A DNA stretch of 64,000 bases from Bacillus sp. FJAT-49736 (GCF_018343615.1 NZ_JAGYPI010000001.1:1740183-1804182); one strand, 5' to 3'; numbered from the stretch's first letter, positions 26,465 through 36,514 are shown. Program-made: numbers and translations. The notes: a model not told the origin generated them from the sequence alone.

Positions 26465-27598
26465 CTACATCAACCCCATTAACCTTAGTTTTTCGAAATC
26501 GGTTAGATTCTTGTTTTGTGCAGGTGCGACTGGTTTTAATACATTATTTTTATAAGGCGCTTGTGTTTTCTTTTTAATGTCATTCAATTGTGCTTCATAA
26601 TACTTATCTAAATTGGATTTTGCACCATAATTTTGTTCTGCTTGATACTGCTGATAAGCGTTAGCAAGTGGTGGAGAAGCTTTTGCAGCAGCACTAGCAG
26701 AGCTAACCCCACCGCCCGAACCACTAGACTTTGCCCGTGCTTGTGCTAAAGCTAATTGTGCTTGATCGATAGAAAGCTGTCCTAAACGAACCTTTTTATC
26801 TAGTTCATACTGCAACTGTTGTAGAGCATAGTTTTTATCAAACTGTTTCACGTTTTGGTCAAATTCCTTCTGCCATTGTAAATTTTGTTGGTTGAACTGC
26901 TTCATGGCTAGAGTATCTTGACCGTTATATTTACCTGTTAAATTAGCTTCTTGGAATGCTTTATCAGATAAGTATTGATTCATCGCTAAAGTGTTTTGAC
27001 CATTATATTTACCTGTCAACCCAGCTTCACTAAGACCGAAGTTTTTCTGATTCCAATAATTACTATTATCAAACTCTTTCGTTTTCCATTGGTCATCATA
27101 TAAAGCCTGTGCCCTTTGTGCATTCAGTTGTGCAATCATTGCATTCAATTCCGCAGGATTGTTTAAGTTTGCAATTTGATGGTCAAAATCATTAATCGTT
27201 TGTTGCTCTTGCATATTTAACGCATTTAACGAGTTTTGACGTGCATTATTCTGATTAACAGTAGCTGTTACGTTTTCTCCACTTGCTCCCAGACCTCTGG
27301 ATGCCATCAATTCTTGTAATCGTTTGGCATTCTGTAAATTGGTTACATCGTTTTGATTTCGTAAGGTTTGATACTGCGGTGCTACTTGCTGTTTCTGATA
27401 ATTAATATCTCCAACCGCTTTGTCACGTTGGGCGTTCCAGGCATCTGTCTGTGCCTGTACCAATTTGTCGTAAATACTGTTTACTGCAGATGGATCGTAT
27501 TGACTAGTTGGTTGAGTCGTTGTTGCCTTTGTATCTTTTGGTTTCATTGCGTTTGCAACTGCGGTTATTGCTGAGCCTGCTACTCCTGTTGCTGCCAT
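26465..27598 (-). CDS. internal virion protein, Gln/Ala-rich
   Basis: The 377-residue protein starts MAATGVAGSAITAVANAM, then becomes a long Gln/Asn-rich coiled coil. LTGKYNGQNTLAMNQ and LTGKYNGQDTLAMKQ form a direct repeat near residues 195-230. It lacks the length and hydrophobic pattern of a tape measure. Like its neighbour it is probably injected with the DNA. It ends at the codon before the next gene starts. Confidence 0.6.
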   Translation of the reverse strand: MAATGVAGSAITAVANAMKPKDTKATTTQPTSQYDPSAVNSIYDKLVQAQTDAWNAQRDKAVGDINYQKQQVAPQYQTLRNQNDVTNLQNAKRLQELMASRGLGASGENVTATVNQNNARQNSLNALNMQEQQTINDFDHQIANLNNPAELNAMIAQLNAQRAQALYDDQWKTKEFDNSNYWNQKNFGLSEAGLTGKYNGQNTLAMNQYLSDKAFQEANLTGKYNGQDTLAMKQFNQQNLQWQKEFDQNVKQFDKNYALQQLQYELDKKVRLGQLSIDQAQLALAQARAKSSGSGGGVSSASAAAKASPPLANAYQQYQAEQNYGAKSNLDKYYEAQLNDIKKKTQAPYKNNVLKPVAPAQNKNLTDFEKLRLMGLM

Positions 27599-27676
27599 GT
27601 AATCACCCCTTTGAGAGTAAATAAAAAAGAGGACTGTTTGAGTCCTCTGTGTGTCGTATAATCTTCCTGATGTTTA

Positions 27677-27829
27677 TTAAGGATTTATAGGCGGTTGATA
27701 ATCTCCAGCCAAAAACTCCACGCCACTATCCTTTAAGTTTTCGTACACGCCTGGCTTCAAACTATCCGGTACATCCTTGAATTCTGTTTTCCCTAAAATA
27801 ACTCTTTGTGCAAATAATAAAGCCATCAT
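27677..27829 (-). CDS. small phage protein (XkdX/CD1375-like size and context)
   Basis: The 50-residue protein reads MMALLFAQRVILGKTEFKDVPD then SLKPGVYENLKDSG. It resembles the short proteins that follow fibre genes in many Bacillus and Clostridium phages. ATG 27829 has AGGAGATGATCTT upstream, so a longer hydrophobic extension is not used. Confidence 0.6.
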   Translation of the reverse strand: MMALLFAQRVILGKTEFKDVPDSLKPGVYENLKDSGVEFLAGDYQPPINP

Positions 27830-27879
27830 AAGATCATCTCCTAATAATTTTAATAAAATACTTATGAAAAAACGGACAA

Positions 27880-28146
27880 TCATTGATAAACTACCATTGC
27901 CATTTCAGCAATACAGTCCTCGTGAAAGTCCGTTCTATCTGCATTTGCTTGTACTTGCGCTTTTAATAATTCTAATTCCTTCTGTGGAAGATTAACATAA
28001 ACAACTTCTTTTTCTGCTGGAGTATCGGAAAAAATAAGAAAATTTCCTACTATAATGTTTTGTTCTTCAACTAAATAAAGAGCAGAATTTTCGCTGAGAA
28101 TCTTCTCTCTTTCTTCAGGAGAAAAATATTGTATTTTGAGTTTCAT
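27880..28146 (-). CDS. hypothetical phage protein after the fibre gene
   Basis: The 88-residue protein begins MKLKIQYFSPEEREKI and contains VEEQNIIVGNFLIFSD and a helical LPQKELELLKAQVQANADRTDFHEDCIAEMA end. Such short proteins with a C-terminal AD-R-xD-F-x-EDCIAEMA pattern commonly follow Bacillus tail-fibre genes. GGAGG precedes the ATG. Confidence 0.65.
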   Translation of the reverse strand: MKLKIQYFSPEEREKILSENSALYLVEEQNIIVGNFLIFSDTPAEKEVVYVNLPQKELELLKAQVQANADRTDFHEDCIAEMAMVVYQ

Positions 28147-28160
28147 ATAATTTCCCTCCT

Positions 28161-29735
28161 TTACGCATTAATAGCGAATGTTCCGCCATCAATATATAAA
28201 TTTAAATTCCTTACGTTTACACCAACTCCGGCTGTATTTTTTCCGTATACTTGAATTAATCCGTTGTCAGGAACGTCTATATCCTCTGTAAATGTTACAT
28301 AACTTGAACCGTTCAATTCCCTTTCTATTCCTATTGGCACACCATTCACGTAAACTCTAGCATATGATGTTGACGCACTCGTTGTTTGTGCTGCATCAAA
28401 TTTCACCCGGAATTTGCCACCCTTGGTTATTGCTGTTTCTTTTACTTTCGCATAAGAATTCATTTGATTTGTCGTTTTAACAGTTGGGTTTGAATGCACT
28501 AGAGTATCGCCTGGTTGCACTGAACCATAAGTTCCAAGCACACCAAATATAGTAACTCCACTTTTTATATTATTTGCAATTAATTTTGAGTCACCTTTTA
28601 CAATACCTAATCCATTATGATATCCTGCGGGAATTATTTGGTTTGCTGTTCCTGGTGTAAAAGTAATTGCTCCTTTATTTGGCATTGTTCCTATAAATTC
28701 ACCGTTATCACTGCTGGCAGTCTTTCCTGCTAAAACATCACCAGCTCCTGCGTTTCCCGATGCTTTAGCTATTAAGAAAAAACAACCACCGTTGGATGTA
28801 TCGTAATACCAGTCGTAAATCTTTCCTGCTTTAATTGCACCGGCAGGAAGTTGAGATCCATCAAATTTTAGAGCCGGGACCTCTCCAAGATTATCTACAT
28901 TAATTGTGACATTTCCTGTATTATCAACTGCAGCTTTGAAGTGAAGTTGTTTGAACTGAGCATATGTGTAATTTCCGATATTAACTGTAATTGCATTGGC
29001 GGTGCCGCTAACATCATGTATCGCTTCTTCTGCCATATGTTCATTAAGCGCATTAACCAAACTGGATTTATCTATTGTTTGTAACGTTGTCATAACTCCG
29101 ATATTACTCAATGATTTGTTAATTTTATCTACTACTGCTTGCGCTAGTTTAGCCTCTGTTAAACTGCCATCTGGAATACTTCCTGTAGCTGCAATTGCAA
29201 TCTGTGATAGCAACCATGCTAGTTGTTCTTGAACTGTAGCTCCTGAACCTATCGCAATAGGGTCTGCTGATACCGTACTCGCTTTAATATTGCCAAGTGT
29301 TGTTGTTATTTTATTATCCAATGTTGTATTCGTCTGATTAATAGAGTCTTGTAAGGATTGTTTGGTTGTATCGGTATATCCTTTCAATGACTTTAAAATA
29401 GCTTGCACAGTTTCCCCCGCTAACCCTTGAATCGCAGTAGCGTTCACATAATCCGCACCGCTAGAGCCATCTGCTTTTGATTTCAGCTTATCTCGAACAC
29501 TTTTTAGCATTTCTTGTACATTTACACCATCCACATCTTGAATGGAACTTGTGCCTATGTTACTTGCCCCTTCTGTACTCAATAAAGCCGTAATTAAGAG
29601 ATTAAGTGCTATTCTTAATTCTTCGCCACGACTATCAAACAAGGATTTTATTTGATTTGCTGTGTATACCGAATAAAGAGCATCTTGCTGATCACTATGG
29701 TTAAACGTAAATTTATCCATCTGTTTTAAAGGCAT
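28161..29735 (-). CDS. tail fibre / receptor-binding protein
   Basis: The 524-residue protein has a helical N-terminus (FTFNHSDQQDALYSVYTANQIKSLFDSRGEELRIALNLLI) that probably attaches to the virion. A central repetitive part follows, with Thr/Asn-rich coiled coil (TKQSLQDSINQTNTTLDNKITTTL). Then come beta-rich domains, including GDVLAGKTASSDNGEFIGTMPNKG, a motif common in Bacillus tail fibres. It is a likely host-range determinant. Confidence 0.75.
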   Translation of the reverse strand: MPLKQMDKFTFNHSDQQDALYSVYTANQIKSLFDSRGEELRIALNLLITALLSTEGASNIGTSSIQDVDGVNVQEMLKSVRDKLKSKADGSSGADYVNATAIQGLAGETVQAILKSLKGYTDTTKQSLQDSINQTNTTLDNKITTTLGNIKASTVSADPIAIGSGATVQEQLAWLLSQIAIAATGSIPDGSLTEAKLAQAVVDKINKSLSNIGVMTTLQTIDKSSLVNALNEHMAEEAIHDVSGTANAITVNIGNYTYAQFKQLHFKAAVDNTGNVTINVDNLGEVPALKFDGSQLPAGAIKAGKIYDWYYDTSNGGCFFLIAKASGNAGAGDVLAGKTASSDNGEFIGTMPNKGAITFTPGTANQIIPAGYHNGLGIVKGDSKLIANNIKSGVTIFGVLGTYGSVQPGDTLVHSNPTVKTTNQMNSYAKVKETAITKGGKFRVKFDAAQTTSASTSYARVYVNGVPIGIERELNGSSYVTFTEDIDVPDNGLIQVYGKNTAGVGVNVRNLNLYIDGGTFAINA

Positions 29736-29743
29736 ATAAACAC

Positions 29744-31636
29744 CTACTTTCTATAACTTTGAATCAGATATTTTAAAGAGAGACTATCAATCTTTAAGCC
29801 TTCATCTTGTTTTGTGTTTTGGATGACAAGTTGGTAATAATCTACTTTCTTTGCCTTTACTTTTTTCGCTATGACCATCGGTTGTTCTTTGGTGTTGTAG
29901 GAAAACAAAGAGTAATTCCAATCCGCATAATCAAGCCATTCGGTACGTGCGCTATTGATAAACTCTGACTTGGCATCGAATATTTTGTCATTGTAGAATG
30001 ACTTCGCATAATGCATATTTGAGTAATCTGGTAAGTTGTCCTTATTACGCGGAAAGCGCACCTTATCATTCACATAATAGAAGTTACAGGATGTGTGCAT
30101 TCCTGGTTCCATCGTTGCAAATAGCTTTTGAATAAGCTTGTTACGTTCTGCTATACCAAAACTGATTTTCGCAGACTTCCAATAAGCATTAATGAAATGT
30201 CCGTCATCGTTGTACGGAAACAATTCTGTCGGTTTCTTGAATCTATATAAAATCCCCTCTTTGGAGCTACCAAAATATAATTCTCTGTTTCTCTCAATAA
30301 AGAAGGAAGCGTGAATATTGTCATAGATGTACCATTCACCTATCGAATAGTCGTAAATATACACATTCCCATTGAGTGCTAACCAATATTTTTTGTTGTA
30401 GTCGATGGAAACCGCATCTTCGAGGTTTGGTTCTTGTAATAACTTAGCATCGATATTCTCCGAAATATGCTCCACATTACGCTCATCACGAACATTCGAA
30501 GCAATTAACCGATAAACACCATTTTTTGATAGAGAAACAGGGTTATTTTCAATAAGTTGAATCGAATTAGATGCAATCGTGCCGACTTGATCGTTAATCG
30601 GCCGAGAAGGAAAACTCGCTTCGACATCTCCGACCTCAAATTCCACCATTTGTTTACCGTATTCATGCTCGACAACAAGATAATCATATTGTTTAGCGAA
30701 ACCTTTGACCGCACTCGGGAATATATAGTTACCATTCTCGGGAAAATAGGTTGGGTCAAACAGTCCGCTTCGCCATATTTCATTTGGAAACTCTGGATTT
30801 CCACTCACAAATATTCTTGTATCATTACTTCCACCGAATGAGGTATGGAAACGACATTTTTTGATTCTTCCCGGCAGAAATGAGTATGTCTTAAACGCTT
30901 TGATTAGCACGTTATTTGTGCCTTTATCTGGCGCTTTCGTAAAAGTGACTTTACCTAATGCTCTGTCGACTGTAAAATCCTTACCTTCTACCTTGTCGTA
31001 GGTGACACCGCCATTCCAAGAAGCCTCTACAGGTGTAGCATCTAAACCAGAAAGAGAAAGCTGAAATACGGTATCTGTACCGAGTGTACTGAAACTGTCG
31101 ATAAATCCACTTCCGAGTAAGTTGAAGTCCTCGTATGGTTCTCCACCACCTGCAGGTTCTCTAGAAATAGAGAGTGTTGGAATATACGGTTCTACTGCCT
31201 TTACTTCGATGCCATCAAATACTAGATAGTTTGTGCCATCTAGCAAATAGCAATCTCCATTCATGGTAAAGAAGTCTACAGGTGCATTTTCTAATCCGTC
31301 ATATATTTGAACAGGTTGTTCATTACCTGATTGCGTGTATAGTTTAGTGCCATGAGCCAATAAAAAAAGCACCGTTCCATCTAGTTTACGGTACTCGTAT
31401 AATCCATTTATTTGTCCGGGTCCTAAAGAGTTAGGAAATACTCTTTCATACCCGGTCCGTTTATTCAATGCCCCTCTCTCGTCTATGTTCATGTTCAGCA
31501 TATCAGGGGATTGTGACTTGTCAATTTGTGTCGGTGTGACACTTAAGTTCATGCCTTTGAATGGTTCTAGTCGTAATAGAGGAGGTTCTTGTGGTTGAGC
31601 TGGTAGTTTGAACGTTTGTACTTTGCTTGCCATCAT
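29744..31636 (-). CDS. virion protein, probable short-tail hub or nozzle component
   Basis: The 630-residue protein starts with LRLEPFKGMNLSVTPTQIDKSQSPDMLNMNIDERGALNKRTGYERV, a segment typical of large beta-propeller structural proteins in short-tailed phages. Repeated blade-like stretches follow (LFLLAHGTKLYTQSG, GDCYLLDGTNYLVFDG, ELYFGSSKEGILYRF). It lies between the adaptor-like gene and the fibre. The exact role is inferred. Confidence 0.65.
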   Translation of the reverse strand: MMASKVQTFKLPAQPQEPPLLRLEPFKGMNLSVTPTQIDKSQSPDMLNMNIDERGALNKRTGYERVFPNSLGPGQINGLYEYRKLDGTVLFLLAHGTKLYTQSGNEQPVQIYDGLENAPVDFFTMNGDCYLLDGTNYLVFDGIEVKAVEPYIPTLSISREPAGGGEPYEDFNLLGSGFIDSFSTLGTDTVFQLSLSGLDATPVEASWNGGVTYDKVEGKDFTVDRALGKVTFTKAPDKGTNNVLIKAFKTYSFLPGRIKKCRFHTSFGGSNDTRIFVSGNPEFPNEIWRSGLFDPTYFPENGNYIFPSAVKGFAKQYDYLVVEHEYGKQMVEFEVGDVEASFPSRPINDQVGTIASNSIQLIENNPVSLSKNGVYRLIASNVRDERNVEHISENIDAKLLQEPNLEDAVSIDYNKKYWLALNGNVYIYDYSIGEWYIYDNIHASFFIERNRELYFGSSKEGILYRFKKPTELFPYNDDGHFINAYWKSAKISFGIAERNKLIQKLFATMEPGMHTSCNFYYVNDKVRFPRNKDNLPDYSNMHYAKSFYNDKIFDAKSEFINSARTEWLDYADWNYSLFSYNTKEQPMVIAKKVKAKKVDYYQLVIQNTKQDEGLKIDSLSLKYLIQSYRK

Positions 31637-31644
31637 TTCCCCTC

Positions 31645-32565
31645 CTACATCGAATAGTTCTGCGTAATTGTGGTAATACCGAAATCATCTTGCGTGTAGA
31701 GCCTAGATAACTTCGTTTGGTATTCATTTAATAGTTGAATACTAAATGTTTGGTTCTCATCAAATATCGCTTTAGATGCCATAAAGAAAGGAATTAACTC
31801 TTGTGCTTCGATATCTACTTCAAATTCATAGGTATCTGGAGTTGCTAGTGTAATATCCGAAGGATATCGGTAATAATGGATTTCGAATGAGCCAGTTTCA
31901 TAGTAATTAAGTACAAATGTGCGCTTACCTTCCCAAAAATAAGCAATCATTTCCTTGTATACACGTGGGTCACTCTCTTGAACGACCTTCTGGAGTTCCA
32001 TAAAGTCGCTAGGCATTTCGTATTTTACATATGGCCTGTAAATTGGAACATCTTCAGCAGTAGGGAATGTATAGCCATATAACGCTTTATTTCGGATATT
32101 ATAGACGTAATCACCACTAAACCTTAACCTTACTTGATTGGATGGATTAGAAGCGTTCACAAGCCCTTTATAGGCGGTAAATATTCCTTTTACGGTGTTG
32201 TTAATGGTAACAAGAGGTGTCCATGTTCCACCTATATTTTCTTCGATATAGATATCTGCTAGATTATCCACTTCAAAGTAATAGGCTTTCACTCCTGGGT
32301 AAACGTCTATAAGATCGCTTCCTGGAGTGTATTGCTTTAGGTCAAATCCTTGCAGCAATCCTTGTAATGGTTTGATGGTATTATGAGCGATATGGTATAC
32401 CGCATGAATCTTTTTAACTTGCGCTATCTCTTTTTGAGAGATATCTGCGAATCGGTTCATACGGTTTAAATAATCGGCATTTTCTCCGTCTGGAATTTGT
32501 ACCCCATCAACGGAGTATTCTGCCATGAGAGATAAGGCTTTCTTTTTTGCTTCACCTAGATTCAA
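31645..32565 (-). CDS. head-completion / adaptor-like protein
   Basis: The 306-residue protein starts with a helical stretch (LGEAKKKALSLMAEYS, then DYLNRMNRFADISQKEIAQ), as in connector adaptors. A beta-rich middle follows with YFEVDNLADIYIEENIGGTWTPL. TTG 32565 is used as start, with AAGGAGTG upstream. It lies just after the capsid genes, where the adaptor of short-tailed phages is expected. Confidence 0.6.
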   Translation of the reverse strand: MNLGEAKKKALSLMAEYSVDGVQIPDGENADYLNRMNRFADISQKEIAQVKKIHAVYHIAHNTIKPLQGLLQGFDLKQYTPGSDLIDVYPGVKAYYFEVDNLADIYIEENIGGTWTPLVTINNTVKGIFTAYKGLVNASNPSNQVRLRFSGDYVYNIRNKALYGYTFPTAEDVPIYRPYVKYEMPSDFMELQKVVQESDPRVYKEMIAYFWEGKRTFVLNYYETGSFEIHYYRYPSDITLATPDTYEFEVDIEAQELIPFFMASKAIFDENQTFSIQLLNEYQTKLSRLYTQDDFGITTITQNYSM

Positions 32566-32579
32566 GGAGAATCACTCCT

Positions 32580-32843
32580 TTAGATTTCATTGAATTGTTC
32601 CATCGTTACTTCTGCTTGAATAGTGCGGTTATAGGAATCTTGCCACACATCCGCAACTACTTTTGGCACTTCCACAGGCTTTCCTACTGCTAAATAAAAA
32701 TCTTGACCATTCACAGACACCCATTGATGTTTAACAGGGTTATTGCGGTCAAAAGGAATGGTAATTGTCACTTTTTCCTGCGCTAGAATCGCTTCACGCT
32801 CGGATTTCAGTTCTTTTTCTACATCTAATTGATTTTTTGCCAT
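32580..32843 (-). CDS. small structural protein downstream of the capsid gene
   Basis: The 87-residue protein has a charged helix, then VTITIPFDRNNPVKHQWVSVNG and a beta-rich part ending VWQDSYNRTIQAEVTMEQF. Small genes of this kind often follow N4-gp56 capsid genes and may encode a decoration or head protein. GGAGG precedes the ATG. Confidence 0.55.
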   Translation of the reverse strand: MAKNQLDVEKELKSEREAILAQEKVTITIPFDRNNPVKHQWVSVNGQDFYLAVGKPVEVPKVVADVWQDSYNRTIQAEVTMEQFNEI

Positions 32844-32892
32844 GTATTTTCCCTCCTAAAAATAAAAAGGAGAGCATAATGCCCTCCATAAA

Positions 32893-33861
32893 TTAGCTGA
32901 TTGCTGATTCGTAGCGAAGAATCGCTTTTTCTTGCAAACGAACCGCAGTAAAAGCAGACTTCCACGCGATTGTTGAGTAAAGGTTCATTGGGTTAGAAGT
33001 ATCATGAGAATCACCGTTAGAGTTTTTCACAATGATTTCTGGTTTAGATGAACCTTGTACGTCTGGAATACCATAAGCTCCTTCACCGATGACGATTGTT
33101 CCATACACATCTGCTCCCGAAGCTCCTGCACCTGCGAATACTGGGGCAGTAGTTGCTTCTAAGAAGTAAATGCCGTACATTTGACCAGCAATACCTTGTT
33201 CACGATTTTTCACGTCTACATAGGTATTTTGATCCTTCCATTCTTGAAGCTGCATGATGTTAGCAACGACTTCTGGATGAGTAAATGCTACATACCCTTT
33301 ACCGCCACTAGGAAGTTTAATTTGCTTCACGTTGTTTTTCACCATGATGGTACGCAATTTGATAAGGTCGGCTGCGGAAATCTTATCACCTGCTGCCACT
33401 AAATTACGAGCAGTCTTTCCATTTGCATATTTAACGTTCGTTCCCGCTGCCACAATATCTCGGACAATTTGGTCCATAGAAAGGCCTGCGTGATCTCCAA
33501 ACATTTGGGATGTTTCCGTAATTACTGGGTCTAAACCAGTTAAATCAAGGAAATCAGATACTTTTGTCCATGCACCATATTGTTTAACAGTTGCAGACAG
33601 TTTATTGATGGTTAAGTCAAGTGCATCTGGAGTCGTACCCTCTACGATAGCAGTAGTAGAAAGGTTTGGTAACTCCATACGTCTGAATGAAGTTGTTGCA
33701 CCTGCTCGTTTCGGAATGTTTTTCTTTGAACCGTAGTTCATGAAAACAACATTATCTATTAATCGTTCGAGCATGGTTCTTTGATAAAATTCCGCTTGTT
33801 CTGCGGTTAATTGATTATATCCTGCTCCACCTTGGGAGTATGTTTGTACATTACTTACCAT
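32893..33861 (-). CDS. major capsid protein, N4-gp56 family
   Basis: The 322-residue protein has the family's start, YQRTMLERLIDNVVFMNYGSKKNIPKRAGATTSFRR, and EGTTPDALDLTINKLSATVKQYGAWTKVSDFLDLTGLDP. This matches N4-gp56-type HK97-fold capsid proteins. No long N-terminal delta domain is present, consistent with the separate scaffold gene directly upstream. Confidence 0.85.
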   Translation of the reverse strand: MVSNVQTYSQGGAGYNQLTAEQAEFYQRTMLERLIDNVVFMNYGSKKNIPKRAGATTSFRRMELPNLSTTAIVEGTTPDALDLTINKLSATVKQYGAWTKVSDFLDLTGLDPVITETSQMFGDHAGLSMDQIVRDIVAAGTNVKYANGKTARNLVAAGDKISAADLIKLRTIMVKNNVKQIKLPSGGKGYVAFTHPEVVANIMQLQEWKDQNTYVDVKNREQGIAGQMYGIYFLEATTAPVFAGAGASGADVYGTIVIGEGAYGIPDVQGSSKPEIIVKNSNGDSHDTSNPMNLYSTIAWKSAFTAVRLQEKAILRYESAIS

Positions 33862-33872
33862 TTATATCACTC

Positions 33873-34604
33873 CTATAATTGTTTTCGCTCTCCCCTCAAC
33901 ACTTGGTCTACTAAGCTGCTAAAATCTTTAGAAGATAGGCTAGAAATACTTGTGTTGTGGTTCACTTCTCCACCGCCTAATGCACCAGGTGAAGAAAGAG
34001 CATTTGATTGTAGTTTTTGTATTGTTTGTTGTTCAGCCTGCTGACTGAATGATTTATAATTCACACGCAAATAAGCATCTAATAGGGATAATCCTTTTTG
34101 CTGCTGTAATTGGAATACTTCCGGTTGAATATCCTCTGCTTTCACATTCGGAAATTCGGAGAAAAACTCATTTGCTTCATTTTGGAAGCGTTCCTGTTCC
34201 CTTTGTTGTGCTTCCATTTGCTTTGCATATTGGATAGCAGGGTGTTGTTCTAGGAACTTGTTTAAAACGTCAGGATTAATGCCTGCTTGCTCGTATTCTT
34301 GTAGTTGTTGCTGGCGCTCCATTTCATCCAATGCAGAAACTAATTCTTCATGGGATTGATAACCAGCTAATCTTGCTGCACGATCTAATTGTTGTTGAGC
34401 AGTTTCGGCTTGTGTGCGGTACTGGTCCAATTCCTGTTTTCTGCGCATATCCGCATAATAGGCATTGGTATCAGCATCTTGTACAGGATTCGGGTTAGCG
34501 ACTTCCGAAGTGTTTGCGCTTTGTTCCTGTTGCACTTGTGTTTGTGGTTCAGCGACCTCCACATTGTTTTCGCTTGATTGTTCAACTTGTTCAAAATTTT
34601 CCAT
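33873..34604 (-). CDS. capsid scaffolding protein
   Basis: The 243-residue acidic protein is Gln/Glu-rich with long coiled coils (YADMRRKQELDQYRTQAETAQQQLDRAARLAGYQ). It ends in a short basic tail, SSLVDQVLRGERKQL, the usual capsid-binding end of scaffolds. ATG 34604 is used because AAGGAGG lies seven bases upstream; an ATG two codons earlier touches that site. It lies between portal and capsid, the standard place. Confidence 0.8.
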   Translation of the reverse strand: MENFEQVEQSSENNVEVAEPQTQVQQEQSANTSEVANPNPVQDADTNAYYADMRRKQELDQYRTQAETAQQQLDRAARLAGYQSHEELVSALDEMERQQQLQEYEQAGINPDVLNKFLEQHPAIQYAKQMEAQQREQERFQNEANEFFSEFPNVKAEDIQPEVFQLQQQKGLSLLDAYLRVNYKSFSQQAEQQTIQKLQSNALSSPGALGGGEVNHNTSISSLSSKDFSSLVDQVLRGERKQL

Positions 34605-34722
34605 GTTCATTCCTCCTTGGATTTTTACGCTATTCCATGCGAAGTGAACAGTTTAACGTCGTGTTCAGGACAATGATGTTAAGGCCTTTTACCGTCATGC
34701 TGAGGACAAAATAAAAAAGCAC

Positions 34723-36510
34723 CTATTTAGCTGCTTTCATCGCTTCGATATCCAGTTTCTTATTCTGTAGTGCTAAATCTTCTTGACGTTGTTGTTGCGC
34801 CTGAGCTTGTGAATTAGCTTGTTGCTCCATCATCTGTTGTTGCTGTGCCTGTTGCATTTGTGCCTGTTGTTCCATTTGTTGTTGTTGCATCATGGCTTGT
34901 TGTTCCTGTCGTTGTTGCAATTCCTTAATCAATCTATCTTTAAACGGAGCGACACTATTCGGTACATATTTCAGATACATGACTGTGTCGATTTCTCCCT
35001 TATCATGCAATTTATCTAAACTATTCATCATCAGTGATTCAGAATAGGAGGAAGATGGCCCAATATCTATTTTTAATGTCATATCCGTTTCTGCGTGTTG
35101 AGATCCATTGAATACCGCAGAATACGGTTCCTCATTGTCATTTTTCAAGGTTATTAATCTATCGGTGTTGTAATAGACTTTCCAAAATTGCTCCCATATC
35201 CGCCCAATATCCTCTGCTGCTTGATAGAATCGACGTTTAATAGATTCGATTGGTACTCCTGCCGCCTTTTGTAACATCATAATGGCGGATGCTGGCATGT
35301 TGGCATATGTTTGCTCTCCTAACGCACTCTCATTAGCACCTGCGACTTCTTTTGTATAGGTAATGATATTTTCTACCAACGCAGGAGTTTGTGGTGCAAT
35401 GTTTCCTGGTTGCATATATTGAGCGTTCCAACTTCCAGGAGGTCCGCTATCTACTAATATTTCTCCAGGAGTGTTACTAGGATTCTGTTTGATAAACTCT
35501 TTCTTGAGCAACATTCTAGGCCATCCAGTGTCTTGAGCACTTTTAATCTGCATCGCAATAAGGAAATTGATTGCTTTTTGGTTAGGAATCAATCCTTCTG
35601 TATCTCCAACACCGAAAATACTCTTTTTCCTACGTTTCCACTGCATAACAACGAGTGGATAGAGTTTCATGCCATTCATCGGAGTTTTCGGCTTTACAAC
35701 TACATTGCCAGCAACTTTCATGAAGAACACTTGACCATTTTCTTTCCAATACTTCGTTAAAACGGTTACTTTCTTACTGCCTGTTAGCTCCACCTTTGCC
35801 ATATCATATGCTTGGTCCTCTGTTTCACTATCAGGAGTAATCATTGCGACTAATTCAGTAGATAATCCGTTATTTTTTGCTTCATTTTGTACATTAGTCA
35901 CTTCATCTCGGCTTGTGATAATGACATAAGGTTGTTTCTGTACATCACGTTGTTGCGGATTACCAGGAAAGAAGTTTACAGGGTCGATGATTTCCCCTTG
36001 CATTTCCCCTACATACGCAAGCTTCTTGCCGCCTTGCGCTGATGTGTCCCAATAATAATGCCAAATACACGTTCCCACATTGGATGCGCTGTCTAACGCT
36101 TCCTCGTTTAAATCATCCTGTTTGATTCGCTCCCATGTGCTTTCTGCATAGCGTGTGAACAAATCGGCTGCTTCTGCTTCTGGGTCTTGTTGAACAGGTA
36201 TTGGTTGCTGAGTAACAGGGTCCATTTGCGGTTGTTCCTGTTGTCCTGCTGATTCCATCGGAGTGAACACCATTTTGATATGTTCATTCATAACGGAAGA
36301 TACTTTGTGACCTTGTATTTGGTCTATGATGTTGAATACTGGACGTGGCAAGTCTTTTGTACGGTTCGTAGCTTTGGGCCATTGATCGCCTGCTCTGAAT
36401 CGTTCGTATTCTGCCCAATTCTTGAGATATCCTTGTTGTTTCTTGTATGCTAAACCGTCTTTATACTGCTGATTGACGATTCCTGCTTGTTCCATGATAC
36501 TGTCTGCCAT
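34723..36510 (-). CDS. phage portal protein (P22-like group)
   Basis: The 595-residue protein forms the DNA gate of the head. Its N-terminus has YERFRAGDQWPKATNRTKDLPRPVFNIIDQIQGHKVSSVMNE, a P22-type portal feature, and later GVGDTEGLIPNQKAINFLIAMQ and ALGEQTYANMPASAIMMLQKAAGVPIE. The C-terminal 80 residues are almost pure Gln/Met coiled coil, the barrel seen in long podoviral portals. Confidence 0.85.
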   Translation of the reverse strand: MADSIMEQAGIVNQQYKDGLAYKKQQGYLKNWAEYERFRAGDQWPKATNRTKDLPRPVFNIIDQIQGHKVSSVMNEHIKMVFTPMESAGQQEQPQMDPVTQQPIPVQQDPEAEAADLFTRYAESTWERIKQDDLNEEALDSASNVGTCIWHYYWDTSAQGGKKLAYVGEMQGEIIDPVNFFPGNPQQRDVQKQPYVIITSRDEVTNVQNEAKNNGLSTELVAMITPDSETEDQAYDMAKVELTGSKKVTVLTKYWKENGQVFFMKVAGNVVVKPKTPMNGMKLYPLVVMQWKRRKKSIFGVGDTEGLIPNQKAINFLIAMQIKSAQDTGWPRMLLKKEFIKQNPSNTPGEILVDSGPPGSWNAQYMQPGNIAPQTPALVENIITYTKEVAGANESALGEQTYANMPASAIMMLQKAAGVPIESIKRRFYQAAEDIGRIWEQFWKVYYNTDRLITLKNDNEEPYSAVFNGSQHAETDMTLKIDIGPSSSYSESLMMNSLDKLHDKGEIDTVMYLKYVPNSVAPFKDRLIKELQQRQEQQAMMQQQQMEQQAQMQQAQQQQMMEQQANSQAQAQQQRQEDLALQNKKLDIEAMKAAK

Positions 36511-36514
36511 TTAC

